From an uncultured Clostridia bacterium (GTDB lineage: Bacteria > Bacillota > Clostridia > Lachnospirales > CAG-274), in NCBI GenBank assembly GCA_947627425.1, contig CANQVZ010000001.1, positions 1-64,000 on the forward strand: 64,000 bases of DNA, written 5' to 3'. The first letter of the stretch is position 1; every line of letters starts with the position of its first letter. The notes below the pieces were generated by a model. The model saw only the letters and a list, made by a program, of their open reading frames with translations. It made no database searches and was not told where the DNA came from. Shown one piece after another: positions 23,990 to 33,503 of the stretch. Both the position numbers and the translations under genes were made by a program.

Positions 23990-25786
23990 ATGAAAAGATA
24001 TGTTGCTTTGCTGCTGGCGTTATTTATGCTTTCAAATACTGTGTATGCCTACGAATCCCCTTCGGACTGGGCTCTGGACGACATCAACAGGGCAAGAGAA
24101 GAGGGTATCGTTCCCGATTTCCTCATGGACGGCTACAGCTATGCCACTATAAGGCAGGAGTTCTGTAAGCTTTGTGCAAACACACTGCGCGCATGGGGCA
24201 TAACCGAAAAGGGCGGTATCTCCGTAAGCTTCAACGACCTTACGAACGATAACGACATAGATCCCGACATTCTTTTCTGCGCCTCTCTGGGCATAGTTTC
24301 CGGAATGGGAAACGGAAAATTTGAGCCTACAAGGTTTATAACAAGGCAGGAAGCGGCAAAGATGCTTTGCAATACCTATAGGGTGCTTCTTGAAAGCCAA
24401 AATAAGCACATGGAATATCAGCTCACCTATCCCCATGTGTTCAAGGACGGCGACAAAATTTCCCTCTGGGCAAGAAACGATATATATGCCATGTATCACT
24501 GCGGAGTAATGATGGGCGATACAAGGGGCAATTTCGACCCCTTGGGCACCTACACGAGAGAGCAGTCCATATGCACATTCTTAAGACTGTATGAGCTTAA
24601 GGATGCTCAAAAGACAATTCCCGAATACTATGCAGTCGGCGAGCTTGAAAAAATATTATATTCAAATTATGACGGAAGCTGTTATATGGATGTGGCAGGC
24701 TATGATTTTAATTATATTAAAGAACTCAAGCCCGAATATATAAACAGCTATTCGGAGCATTTTACATCCGATGACCTTGGCTTCGTATATCCCATAGGCG
24801 AAAAATATATGCCTATCACGGTGTCTGTGGGCGCAGGCGTGGGCAAAGAAATAATAATAAATAAGGACGGCGAGGATGTTACATCCGGTTCGGGCGTCGG
24901 CATTGTCTACGGCATAGACGGCGACATTGCGAGAGTGGAAAATTACGGATTTAAATTGTTTGACCTTAAATCGAGAAAAGAAATATCCGTGAATGATACG
25001 ACGGATATCAATGATATAGGCTGCGGTATGTACACGGCTTTGTATGAGGATAATGACGGCGTTATTTTTGCCTTTTTGGATAAGGACCTTAAACCCATAA
25101 CGCCCAAGAAATACAGATACTGCGGCACAGCCCTTAACAATATGACTGTGGGCATTGACAAAAACGGCAATGCGGACATCGTGGACAACAAGGGCAATGT
25201 TTTGAAAACGCGAAAAATTGACTTTAATACCTACAATATCAGCAGTATTTTCGGCACAAATGTTATCCTGGGAAACATAAAAACATCACACTCGGAAATA
25301 CTTCGCGTAGGAAGCGGAGAATATATAAAAAAATATGACACTGTGGAATTTATGGATAATGGTGAAATGCGTGCAGACGGCGAAATCCTTGATATAAACG
25401 GAAAGCCTAAGTTCAGCATCAAAGCCAAGGGCTATGAATTTGTGGTGCCGAGCTATGCCTATGACGACCTTTGGTTCGGCTACGACCCGGAAAGCGAAAC
25501 ATACGATGTCATAGACACAAATGGCAATGTTATGGCAAAGGGTATTGCCGAAAGATTCATAGTATCCGACGGCGGAGGCATATTCTGCGGCAAAACGGGC
25601 AATTACTCTCTTGTGCTTTTCGATGCCTTCGGCAAAGAAATAGGCACCGTAAAAACAGGGCACAGCATAGAGAGGTTCTGCTTTATAAACGGACTTTTGA
25701 GAGTAACCTCCGATAACGGCGTAAACACATATTATTTGCCCAACGGGGATGACGCGTCCTTCATTAATGCGGAAATACAAAATTAA
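23990..25786 (+). CDS. SLH-domain surface protein with a WG-repeat-like C-terminal region
   Basis: I start this at the ATG at 23990 (GAGAGGG upstream), which gives a clean signal peptide ending VYAYE. The 22 residues in front of it in the longer frame are hydrophilic. The roughly 598-aa protein has three N-terminal SLH repeats within ~25-210 (SDWALDDINRA; FNDLTNDND...FITRQEAAKML; FKDGDKISLWARNDI...YTREQSICTF). From ~280 on are repeated short units like D-I-N-G-K/D-T-N-G-N-V, resembling WG or propeller repeats. It would sit on the cell wall. Its location inside the amino acid operon, between leuB and ilvD, is odd; no metabolic role is apparent. Confidence 0.85.
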   Translation: MKRYVALLLALFMLSNTVYAYESPSDWALDDINRAREEGIVPDFLMDGYSYATIRQEFCKLCANTLRAWGITEKGGISVSFNDLTNDNDIDPDILFCASLGIVSGMGNGKFEPTRFITRQEAAKMLCNTYRVLLESQNKHMEYQLTYPHVFKDGDKISLWARNDIYAMYHCGVMMGDTRGNFDPLGTYTREQSICTFLRLYELKDAQKTIPEYYAVGELEKILYSNYDGSCYMDVAGYDFNYIKELKPEYINSYSEHFTSDDLGFVYPIGEKYMPITVSVGAGVGKEIIINKDGEDVTSGSGVGIVYGIDGDIARVENYGFKLFDLKSRKEISVNDTTDINDIGCGMYTALYEDNDGVIFAFLDKDLKPITPKKYRYCGTALNNMTVGIDKNGNADIVDNKGNVLKTRKIDFNTYNISSIFGTNVILGNIKTSHSEILRVGSGEYIKKYDTVEFMDNGEMRADGEILDINGKPKFSIKAKGYEFVVPSYAYDDLWFGYDPESETYDVIDTNGNVMAKGIAERFIVSDGGGIFCGKTGNYSLVLFDAFGKEIGTVKTGHSIERFCFINGLLRVTSDNGVNTYYLPNGDDASFINAEIQN

Positions 25787-25802
25787 TTGAACGAGTAAAT
25801 AA

Positions 25803-25822
25803 ATTGGAAAATTTATTCCAAT
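25803..25822. promoter_or_regulatory. Inverted repeat upstream of ilvD
   Basis: ATTGGAA-N6-TTCCAAT lies ~65 bp before ilvD, next to AT-rich sequence containing GATAAT and TATAAA-like boxes. It could be an operator or part of an internal promoter. Confidence 0.4.
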
Positions 25823-25886
25823 ATGATAATATAAAGACAGAAAAATATTTTTGGCTGTCAAAAGCATAGAACAGGAGGAATACAAA

Positions 25887-27545
25887 ATGATAAGCGACAG
25901 AGTTAAAATCGGTCCCGACAAAACACCGCACCGCTCGTTGTTCAAGGCAATGGGCTACACGGACGAGGAGCTTTCAAGACCCCTCATAGGCGTTGTGAAT
26001 GCTCAGAATGAGATAATACCCGGACATATCCACCTTGATAACATTGCTAAGGCCGTTAAGGCAGGCGTGCTTGCGGCAGGCGGCACTCCCATAGAAGTGC
26101 CCGCAATAGGCGTGTGCGACGGCATAGCTATGGGACATATAGGTATGCACTATTCTCTGCCCACAAGAGAGCTCATTGCGGACTCTATAGAGTGTCAGGC
26201 TATAGCTCATGCCTTTGACGGACTTGTGCTCATACCCAACTGTGATAAGATAGTCCCCGGTATGCTTATGGCTGCCGCAAGGCTCAATATTCCCGCCATA
26301 GTCTGCTCGGGCGGACCTATGCTTGCAGGTCACAAGGGCTGTGAAAAGCTGTCCCTTTCAAAGACCTTCGAGGCAGTCGGCGCTTATGAAGCGGGCATCA
26401 TAGATGATGCGGAGCTTAAGGAATTTGAAAATAAGTCCTGCCCCAGCTGCGGTTCATGCTCGGGTATGTACACAGCCAATTCCATGAACTGTCTTTCCGA
26501 GGTAATAGGCATGGCGCTCCCCGGCAACGGTACCATACCCGCTGTTTACGGCGACAGAATAGGTCTTGCAAAGCGCGCGGGAATGCAGATAATGAAGCTT
26601 GTTGAAAAGGATGTAAAGCCAAGGGACATCATGAACGAAAAGGCGTTCAGAAACGCTCTTACAATGGATATGGCTCTCGGCTGCTCCACAAATTCCATGC
26701 TTCACCTCCCCGCCATAGCTCATGAAGCGGGCGTTGAAATAAATCTGGACATGGCAAACGAAATAAGCTCTAAGACACCTAATCTCTGCCACCTTGCTCC
26801 CGCAGGTCCCAACTATATCGAGGAGCTCAACGAGGCAGGCGGTATACCCGCAGTTATGGCTGAAATAAATAAGCTCGGACTTCTTGCAACGGATAATATG
26901 ACCTGCACCTTAAAGACGGTCGGCGAGAATATTTCGGGCTTGAGCGGCGCTGACGGCAAAATCATAAGGACAGTTGAGGAGCCTTATTCCACAACGGGCG
27001 GTATTGCCGTTCTGAGAGGAAACATAGCTCCCGACGGCTGTGTTGTAAAGAGGAGCGCAGTTGCGCCCGAAATGCTCAAGCACAGCGGTCCTGCAAGAGT
27101 GTTCAACTCCGAGGAGGAGGCTATTTCGGCTATATTCGGCGGCAAGATAGTAAAGGGTGATGTAGTCGTTATTGTCTACGAGGGACCGAAGGGTGGTCCC
27201 GGCATGAGAGAAATGCTTTCTCCCACATCGGCTCTTGCAGGCATGAAGCTTGATAAGGATGTTGCTCTTATAACCGACGGCAGATTCAGCGGCGCTTCAA
27301 GAGGCGCCAGCATAGGTCATGTATCTCCCGAGGCTGCCGCAGGCGGAAACATCGGTCTTGTGAGAGAGGGCGACATAATAGATATAGATATAAACGCAGG
27401 CAAAATAAATGTTAAGGTCAGCGACGAGGAGCTTGCTGAGAGAAGAAAGACATGGGTGATACCCGAGCCCAAGATAAAGACAGGCTATCTTTCGAGATAT
27501 GCAAGGCTTGTAAGCTCTGCGGACAAGGGCGCTGTCCTCAACTGA
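25887..27545 (+). CDS. ilvD: Dihydroxy-acid dehydratase
   Basis: This protein of about 552 aa is started at the ATG at 25887, with AGGAGG 8 nt upstream. Cluster cysteines are visible in NCDKIVPGM and [19 protein letters not shown]. Other IlvD marks are [28 protein letters not shown] and the C-terminal [21 protein letters not shown]. It dehydrates dihydroxyisovalerate and dihydroxymethylvalerate to the oxo acids. It sits between two secreted proteins in the ilv cluster. Confidence 0.97.
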   Translation: MISDRVKIGPDKTPHRSLFKAMGYTDEELSRPLIGVVNAQNEIIPGHIHLDNIAKAVKAGVLAAGGTPIEVPAIGVCDGIAMGHIGMHYSLPTRELIADSIECQAIAHAFDGLVLIPNCDKIVPGMLMAAARLNIPAIVCSGGPMLAGHKGCEKLSLSKTFEAVGAYEAGIIDDAELKEFENKSCPSCGSCSGMYTANSMNCLSEVIGMALPGNGTIPAVYGDRIGLAKRAGMQIMKLVEKDVKPRDIMNEKAFRNALTMDMALGCSTNSMLHLPAIAHEAGVEINLDMANEISSKTPNLCHLAPAGPNYIEELNEAGGIPAVMAEINKLGLLATDNMTCTLKTVGENISGLSGADGKIIRTVEEPYSTTGGIAVLRGNIAPDGCVVKRSAVAPEMLKHSGPARVFNSEEEAISAIFGGKIVKGDVVVIVYEGPKGGPGMREMLSPTSALAGMKLDKDVALITDGRFSGASRGASIGHVSPEAAAGGNIGLVREGDIIDIDINAGKINVKVSDEELAERRKTWVIPEPKIKTGYLSRYARLVSSADKGAVLN

Positions 27546-27569
27546 TCTTTATAAAAAGGGGAGATATCT

Positions 27570-28106
27570 ATGAAAAGAATTATAGGAATACTATTGTCGG
27601 TATTTATCGTTACGGGGCTTATGGCATCGCCCGCCTTTGCTATTCAGGATGATGTTAAGGTGGTTTATACAAATGAGCTGGAATGGCTCAAAAAGATAAA
27701 CAATTATAACCCCGAGGATATATTCGGCTATCAGATAGAATACTGCGTCTATGATATAGACAAGGACGGCATAAAGGAATTGCTCGTAAAAATGGGCACC
27801 TGCGAGGCGGACTATATAATAAGGGTGTATGGCTGCGAATACGGCAAGATAGTTTCGCTTGCCACTCTTGACGGCGGACATACCTATCCCTATGAGTGCG
27901 ATACCAACGGAATATTTATGTATTGGAGCCATATGGGCTGCGAAACATTGATGAGGGTATCAAAGCACGGACACGACCTCGTATCGGAAACTGTTTTTTC
28001 AAACGATCTCAATCCGCTTTTTGAAAAGGGCGTTGAAGACCCGTGGCACCAGCCCAAAAAGCCTATTGTTCTTTGCGCCGCCTATGACTACTCGGAATTG
28101 AAATAA
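27570..28106 (+). CDS. Small secreted protein of unknown function
   Basis: This 178-aa protein has a signal peptide with cleavage near AFAIQ. The mature part includes YDIDKDGIKELLVKMG, a calcium-binding-like pattern often seen in small secreted Firmicutes proteins that monitor or bind extracellular ligands. It also has three Cys. I do not recognise the family. It lies 24 nt after ilvD and 27 nt before ilvB and is probably co-transcribed with them. Confidence 0.75.
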   Translation: MKRIIGILLSVFIVTGLMASPAFAIQDDVKVVYTNELEWLKKINNYNPEDIFGYQIEYCVYDIDKDGIKELLVKMGTCEADYIIRVYGCEYGKIVSLATLDGGHTYPYECDTNGIFMYWSHMGCETLMRVSKHGHDLVSETVFSNDLNPLFEKGVEDPWHQPKKPIVLCAAYDYSELK

Positions 28107-28133
28107 TTTTTTTAACACATCAGGAGGTAATAT

Positions 28134-29825
28134 ATGATATTGAACGGTTCTGAAATTCTGGTTGAATGTCTTAAGGAACAGGGCGTTGATACCGTATTCG
28201 GCTATCCCGGAGGCGCTGTGCTCAATATTTACGATGCTCTCTATAAGCATCAGCACGAGATAAAGCACTATCTCACATCGCACGAGCAGGGCGCAGCTCA
28301 CGCTGCGGACGGCTATGCCCGCTCAACGGGCAAGGTGGGCGTATGCATTGCCACAAGCGGTCCCGGAGCCTGCAACCTTGTTACGGGCATAGCTACGGCT
28401 TATATGGACAGCATACCCATAGTTGCCATAACGGGCAACGTAGGACTTCCGCTTCTCGGCAAGGACAGCTTCCAGGAGGTAGACATAACGGGCGTTACAA
28501 TGCCCATAACAAAGCACAATTACATCGTAAAGGATGTCACAAAGCTTGCGGAGACCGTAAGAAAGGCATTCTATATCGCAAGAAAGGGCCGTCCCGGTCC
28601 CGTACTTATAGACATAACAAAGGATGTCACCGCGGCGGAGTGCGAGTATACTCCCGCCGAGCCCTATAAGATCGAAAAGAGGGTAAAGACAATAACCGAC
28701 GAGGACATAAACGCAGCTATAGAGCTTATACGCTCGGCTAAAAAGCCCTTTATGTACTGCGGAGGCGGCTGCATAAATGCAGAGGCATCGGCAGAGATAA
28801 TAAAGCTTGTCGAAAGTCAGGATATGCCTGTTTCAAGCTCCGCCATGGGTCTTGGCGTTATACCCTCCGACCATCCCAACTATACGGGCATGATAGGTAT
28901 GCACGGCACAAAGACTTCAAACCTTCTCACAAATGAGTGCGACCTTTTCATAGCCATGGGCGCACGCTTCAGCGACAGAGTTGCAACCAACTTCAATAAG
29001 TTTGCGCCCAATGCAAAGGTACTGCATATAGACATAGACCCCGCAGAAATAAACAAGAACATAGTTACCACTCAGTCCGTTATTGGCGATGTAAATGAAA
29101 TATGCAAGCGCCTTAACGCAGGTCTTGAGAGAATAGAGCGCAAGGAGTGGATAGGCGAGGTAGAGAAGTACAAGAAGGAATTTCCGCTTAAGTATGCCGA
29201 CGACGGCAAGCTGAAGCCCCAGTACATCATGGAGAGAATAAACGCCATATGCAAGGGCGAGGAAATAATTGTTACAGAGGTAGGTCAGCACCAGATGTGG
29301 GCTTGCCAGTTCATAGAAACAAAGTACCCCAGACACTTTCTCACATCGGGCGGACTCGGCACCATGGGCTATGGCTTGGGCGCCGCTATTGGCGCAAAGG
29401 TAGCCAATCCCGACAAGGTGGTGTTCAACATTGCGGGCGACGGCTGTTTCTATATGAACCATATCGAAATGGCAACCGCCGTTGCAAATGATGTGCCCAT
29501 AATAGAGATAGTCATAAATAATCATGTTTTGGGCATGGTAAGACAGTGGCAGGATCTTTTCTATGATGCGCGCTATTCGCAGACCAATCTGGACAAGGCT
29601 ACGGACTTCATAAAGCTCGGCGAGGCTTACAAGGCAGTCACATTCAATGTAACAAAGCCCGAGGAGGTTGACGACGCCATAAAGCAGGCAATAGCAGCCA
29701 ATAAACCCGCACTCATAGTCTGCGAGATAGACAGGGACGAAAAGGTATTCCCCATGATACCCGCAGGCAAGAGCAGCGAAGACATGATAACATTAGACGA
29801 TTACGAAACAATGCAGAACAGCTAA
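28134..29825 (+). CDS. ilvB: Acetolactate synthase large (catalytic) subunit
   Basis: This 563-aa ThDP enzyme has GYPGGAVLNIYDAL, the catalytic Glu in SHEQGAAHAADGYAR, ATSGPGACNLVTG, the FAD-domain region MGARFSDRVA and the ThDP motif GDGCF...NNHVLGM. It makes acetolactate for valine and acetohydroxybutyrate for isoleucine. The RBS is AGGAGG. It ends the operon at a strong terminator; its regulatory subunit IlvN is encoded at the other end. Confidence 0.97.
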   Translation: MILNGSEILVECLKEQGVDTVFGYPGGAVLNIYDALYKHQHEIKHYLTSHEQGAAHAADGYARSTGKVGVCIATSGPGACNLVTGIATAYMDSIPIVAITGNVGLPLLGKDSFQEVDITGVTMPITKHNYIVKDVTKLAETVRKAFYIARKGRPGPVLIDITKDVTAAECEYTPAEPYKIEKRVKTITDEDINAAIELIRSAKKPFMYCGGGCINAEASAEIIKLVESQDMPVSSSAMGLGVIPSDHPNYTGMIGMHGTKTSNLLTNECDLFIAMGARFSDRVATNFNKFAPNAKVLHIDIDPAEINKNIVTTQSVIGDVNEICKRLNAGLERIERKEWIGEVEKYKKEFPLKYADDGKLKPQYIMERINAICKGEEIIVTEVGQHQMWACQFIETKYPRHFLTSGGLGTMGYGLGAAIGAKVANPDKVVFNIAGDGCFYMNHIEMATAVANDVPIIEIVINNHVLGMVRQWQDLFYDARYSQTNLDKATDFIKLGEAYKAVTFNVTKPEEVDDAIKQAIAANKPALIVCEIDRDEKVFPMIPAGKSSEDMITLDDYETMQNS

Positions 29826-29838
29826 GCGCAAATGAGTT

Positions 29839-29868
29839 AAAAATCGCTCCTTTTGGGGCGATTTTTTG
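29839..29868 (+). terminator. Terminator of the branched-chain amino acid operon
   Basis: aaaatcgctcc/ggggcgatttt with a TTTT loop (one G-U pair) and a T6 tail lies 14 nt after the ilvB stop codon. Confidence 0.9.
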
Positions 29869-29960
29869 CTTATATCTACAGTAGGTTTATATTTTTTGGT
29901 CCATAAAAAAGATAAAATGGCATAAACAGCAAAAAAAACGGCATAAATAAACTTTATTTG

Positions 29961-29979
29961 TGTATCAAAGTATGATACA
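29961..29979. promoter_or_regulatory. Candidate operator TGTATCA-N5-TGATACA
   Basis: A perfect 7+7 bp dyad with a 5-bp spacer lies ~85 bp upstream of an unknown gene and overlaps AT-rich promoter-like sequence (TACAATAATAAT). Its size and symmetry fit a dimeric regulator. Confidence 0.55.
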
Positions 29980-30064
29980 ATAATAATAGAATACTATATT
30001 CGTAAAAAAATACGGGAATTTATAAAAAAATGCCGAGGGGCATTCGGCTCCGAGAGAAGGTGAT

Positions 30065-30799
30065 ATGTTGTTGGATGTTCGTTTCAGTGTGGATGATATG
30101 GCGTCGAGCCATACCATTATGCTGGCTATAAGGGCTAAGGAGCCCGAAATAAATGTGGATAATCTCTTTATATCGGGAAGGTCTGTTAGGGAGATAACGG
30201 GCTTCAAGGGTGAAAGCTTAAGCGATTATTCGCCCGATGAGCTTAAAAATTCGAGAGCTATACCCGATTTTGACGCTATATCATATTCCTTTAACCGTCT
30301 TACGGACACCAAGCAGTGGGGAAGGGACAGCTCCGGCAAGACTGTCATACCCGCCATAGTCATAAAGACGGAGAACGGTTTTGTGGCGCCCATAATAACG
30401 GAAGGAAAGCTCCCGGAGCTTGCGCCGGAGGCAAAGCCCTTGTCGGGACTTAGGAGGATATTTGCCAACAGGGACGCTATCGAGGAAAATCAGATAGCCA
30501 TGATAGAGTATGAGAAAAGCGTGAGCGAAAGAGAAAAAATGATTGCCGTTAACAGAGGACTGGAGTATATAAACGAGGCGTCCAGGATATATGCAAAGTC
30601 GGCAAACAAGGTCGAGCTTACTGCCGAAGAAAAGGAGTTTATAAATAAGGGCAACATAAATATGCCGAGCGCAGCCGTGCGCCGCATAAACTTATCCGAG
30701 CTTAGCAGCAACAGGCAGTCCGCAAATAATGACATAGGTCTTACGGCAAGAAGTCCCGAAGCCGATAAAAAAGCACAGCAAAAAGATATGGGAATGTAA
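30065..30799 (+). CDS. Protein of unknown function, 244 aa
   Basis: The ATG follows GAGAAGGTG. There is no signal peptide or membrane helix. The N-terminal half looks globular and mixed alpha/beta (LLDVRFSVDDM; NLFISGRSVREITGF; DAISYSFNRLTDT). Residues ~140-190 look helical and charged (IEENQIAMIEYEKSVSEREKM). The C-terminus is polar, Gln/Ser/Lys-rich and probably disordered. I do not recognise a family. It is a single-gene unit with a dyad upstream and a terminator downstream. Confidence 0.7.
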   Translation: MLLDVRFSVDDMASSHTIMLAIRAKEPEINVDNLFISGRSVREITGFKGESLSDYSPDELKNSRAIPDFDAISYSFNRLTDTKQWGRDSSGKTVIPAIVIKTENGFVAPIITEGKLPELAPEAKPLSGLRRIFANRDAIEENQIAMIEYEKSVSEREKMIAVNRGLEYINEASRIYAKSANKVELTAEEKEFINKGNINMPSAAVRRINLSELSSNRQSANNDIGLTARSPEADKKAQQKDMGM

Positions 30800-30836
30800 A
30801 AAGCACCGATATCAAATTATCGGTGCTTTTAATTTA
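30797..30836. terminator. Bidirectional terminator between convergent genes
   Basis: aaaagcaccgat/atcggtgctttt separates the converging unknown gene and the lipoprotein gene, with A- and T-runs on both sides. It overlaps both stop codons closely. Confidence 0.9.
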
Positions 30837-32798
30837 CATAGTGGTGTTTTCCGTGGGCATATTGCCTCTTGGCATCCTGTTCCTGCCCATTCCTCCGTTC
30901 GGTCTTCCGACGCTGTTTGAAGTGACAACGGAGTTAAGAGTGAGCTTTGCGCTTTGTCCGCCTGCGCTTAAGGTATAGGTCTTGCCCTGCTTAAGATTAG
31001 GTGAGGTCACAACCACGGATTGATACGCCTTTGCGGGCGTAAATTGAGCTATAACCGTGCCGTTTTCATCCGTCAGGGTTATGCCTTCGCCGCCGTTTAT
31101 AACACTGTCAAAGCTATGGAGCACGGAGCACTGCTTTGAGCTTTCAGAAAATCCCTGAGCCATTCCCGCGCTGCCTGCCGCTATGACCGTTCCGCCCGTC
31201 ACGATAGCCTCTCTTTCGCAATCCAGAGCGGAGTTGCCGTTCTGCTCCGTTCCGCTTACATATACCGTTCCGCCGTCAACATATATATACCCGTTCGAGT
31301 CTATGCCGTCGCCTCCCGCGTCTACAGTTACATTTCCGCCCTTTATGCTTATGGTTACGCTTTCGGGCGCTGCGGTGTCGCTGCTTGCGTTTATGCCGTC
31401 ATCGGAGGAAACAACGCTTATGCTGCCGTCGCTTAAGGTTATATTTTCGCCCTCTATTCCCTCATATGAGCTTGCAACGGTTATATTTCCCGCGCTTATA
31501 TCTACAGCCTTGTCTGCGTGTATGGCGTCGTCGCCCGAATTGATCTCAAGGCTGCCTCCGCTTATGGATATATTTCCGCTGCTGTGCAGTGAGTCGTCCT
31601 CTGTGTCAAGCTTGAATGTACCGTCCTTTATTATGATGTCATTTCCGCTTTTAAGTCCCTTTTTGCTGTCGCTCTGCTCCTCGGATGTCATTTCGGATGC
31701 CGTTTCGTTTGTGTTTTGGGTCGTATTTTCCGATAAGGCTTCCCTTGGCTGTGCCGTCATTTTCTCCCCTGCATGTCTGCCAAAGCCTCCATTTGGCATA
31801 TCGGGTCTGCCGTTTTGCATATTTCCTCTGTCAAAGCCCTCGGGAGGAGCGGACGGAACACTGCCGTCAAAGTTCTTGGGCATAGCGCTGTCGTCAAAGC
31901 CTTCGGGCGGTGTGCCGTTGTGTACGCGGAAACCCATGTCGGGCATTGTCTGAGCTTTGTTTTTCTTGGCATTTTCACTTGTGCTGCCTTCGCCTGTTTT
32001 TACATTCACATTTCCGCCATCTGCAAGCAGTATATTTTCGCTCTGTATTCCGTCATTTCCCGAAGCTATATTTATATTTCCGCTCTTTATATAAACATAA
32101 CCTCTGTTTTCCTCTGTGCTGTCCGACTTTATGCCGTCCTCGCCCGCGGTTATGTCAATGCTGCCGCCGCCTATCTTAACGCAGTCCTTTCCTTCCATTC
32201 CCGTGTCGGGCGCGGATATTTTTATATTGCCTCCCGCTATAACAAGGTCGTCCTTTGACACTATGCCGTGCTTATAGTCCGTCTTTATGTCAAGAGCGCC
32301 CTCGCCGTTTAAAGTGAGGTCAGCCTTGCTGAATATAACTCCGTCCTCCTCGCCCGTATTGCTGCCCGATGAAAGTATGTTATTGCTGTTTTTTGCAAGC
32401 GTTATGAATACCTTGTCGGCATCCTTTATATCTATGGGAGCCATACTCTCGTTTTCTATTGTAACTCCCTCCAGCACTATCTGTACCTTTTTGTCGGGAG
32501 CGTTCACCGTTATCTGCGTGCCGCTCGCCTTTCCGTTCACAACATAACAGCCCTCGTCCGATATGGTCACTATACCGTCCTTAACAGCTGCGCCCTCCGC
32601 GCTTATGTTGCTGCCAAGAGTTATTATTTTTGATGTGCTTCTGTCATAGCTCCCGTCCGTATCTCTCTGTGTAAATTCCGTGTCTATATTTATATTCTTG
32701 GTCGTTTCAGCCTGCGCCGATGTGCCCGTGCAGCCCGAAAGAGGCATTGAAAGCACAAGCACCGTCAAAGGCACAGCCGCAATAATTTTAAACCTCAT
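30834..32798 (-). CDS. Cthe_2159-like (carbohydrate-binding-type) beta-helix lipoprotein
   Basis: I start this at the ATG at 32798, which has AAGGAG 8 nt upstream; a GTG three codons earlier is less likely. The product of about 654 aa has a lipoprotein signal with lipobox LSGC. The body is a run of short repeats (GGNIKISAPDTGMEGKD, GGSIDITAGEDGIKSD, GSLEINSGDDAIHADKA) typical of the Cthe_2159/PF14262 beta-helix family, which binds polysaccharide and calcium. A Pro/Gly/Met-rich insert occurs at ~290-360. The C-terminus is Gly/Asn/Arg/Met-rich. It is the last gene of a three-gene unit with DUF4956 and VTC proteins. Confidence 0.88.
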   Translation of the reverse strand: MRFKIIAAVPLTVLVLSMPLSGCTGTSAQAETTKNINIDTEFTQRDTDGSYDRSTSKIITLGSNISAEGAAVKDGIVTISDEGCYVVNGKASGTQITVNAPDKKVQIVLEGVTIENESMAPIDIKDADKVFITLAKNSNNILSSGSNTGEEDGVIFSKADLTLNGEGALDIKTDYKHGIVSKDDLVIAGGNIKISAPDTGMEGKDCVKIGGGSIDITAGEDGIKSDSTEENRGYVYIKSGNINIASGNDGIQSENILLADGGNVNVKTGEGSTSENAKKNKAQTMPDMGFRVHNGTPPEGFDDSAMPKNFDGSVPSAPPEGFDRGNMQNGRPDMPNGGFGRHAGEKMTAQPREALSENTTQNTNETASEMTSEEQSDSKKGLKSGNDIIIKDGTFKLDTEDDSLHSSGNISISGGSLEINSGDDAIHADKAVDISAGNITVASSYEGIEGENITLSDGSISVVSSDDGINASSDTAAPESVTISIKGGNVTVDAGGDGIDSNGYIYVDGGTVYVSGTEQNGNSALDCEREAIVTGGTVIAAGSAGMAQGFSESSKQCSVLHSFDSVINGGEGITLTDENGTVIAQFTPAKAYQSVVVTSPNLKQGKTYTLSAGGQSAKLTLNSVVTSNSVGRPNGGMGRNRMPRGNMPTENTTM

Positions 32799-32813
32799 AT
32801 TATTCACTCCTTT

Positions 32814-33503
32814 TTAAAGCTCCTCGCCCACGGCAGTTATCATACCGCAGGATATTTCAAGATTGCCGTTTCTGCATCTTAATTTGTCTATAAATTCCTT
32901 TTCCCTTGCGTTGTCCTTAAGCTCTATTTCATAGTTGAGAGAAAAAAGCGCGCCCATGTTGGTAGTCTTTACACTCATAAGCCTGTTTTTGGTAGTGTAT
33001 TCGCTCATAATATCGTCGAATACATCGGTATAGTCGAGGCTTTCGGGTATTGTTATCTTAAGATGCCTTATTCTGGGATTTTCCTCTCCGAAGCCCGTCA
33101 ACGCAAGCAACACGGAGAATAAGCCCGTAACAGCCACAAAAAGCAGCGCTATTGCTATATAGCCCGTTCCCGAAGCAAGCCCCGCTGTCATTGCCAAGAA
33201 TACGGAGGCTATATCCCTCGCGTTTCCCGGCACAGAACGGAACCGCACAAGACTGAAGGCGCCCATTATGGCTATTCCCGTGCCCATGTTTCCGTTCACC
33301 AGCATTATGACCACCTGGACCATAACGGGCAGAAGCGCAAGAGTACAGGCAAAGCCCCTTGAGCAGTGGTTTCTGAACCTATGTATAAAAGATATTGCAA
33401 CTCCCATAAAAAGAGAGCACAGCGTACACAGCATAAAATTGACCGTGCTGAAATCGGTATTGTTTATGCTTGCAAAGGATGTTGTAAATATATTGTCAAG
33501 CAC
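32814..33503 (-). CDS. DUF4956 family membrane protein
   Basis: This 229-aa protein has about four hydrophobic segments in residues ~20-140, including the family motif AIMGAFSLVRFRSVPGNARDIA, and a soluble C-terminal domain of ~85 residues (LKITIPESLDYTDVFDDI). DUF4956 has no assigned activity but repeatedly occurs beside VTC-type polyphosphate polymerase domains and CotH or Cthe_2159 proteins. It starts inside the end of the VTC gene with an 8-nt overlap. Confidence 0.9.
   Translation of the reverse strand: MLDNIFTTSFASINNTDFSTVNFMLCTLCSLFMGVAISFIHRFRNHCSRGFACTLALLPVMVQVVIMLVNGNMGTGIAIMGAFSLVRFRSVPGNARDIASVFLAMTAGLASGTGYIAIALLFVAVTGLFSVLLALTGFGEENPRIRHLKITIPESLDYTDVFDDIMSEYTTKNRLMSVKTTNMGALFSLNYEIELKDNAREKEFIDKLRCRNGNLEISCGMITAVGEEL

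Noticed and set aside
31183-31953. 256-aa plus-strand ORF
   Set aside because: It is antisense to the repetitive Cthe_2159-like gene; low-complexity Pro/Ser/Phe content comes from the repeat.
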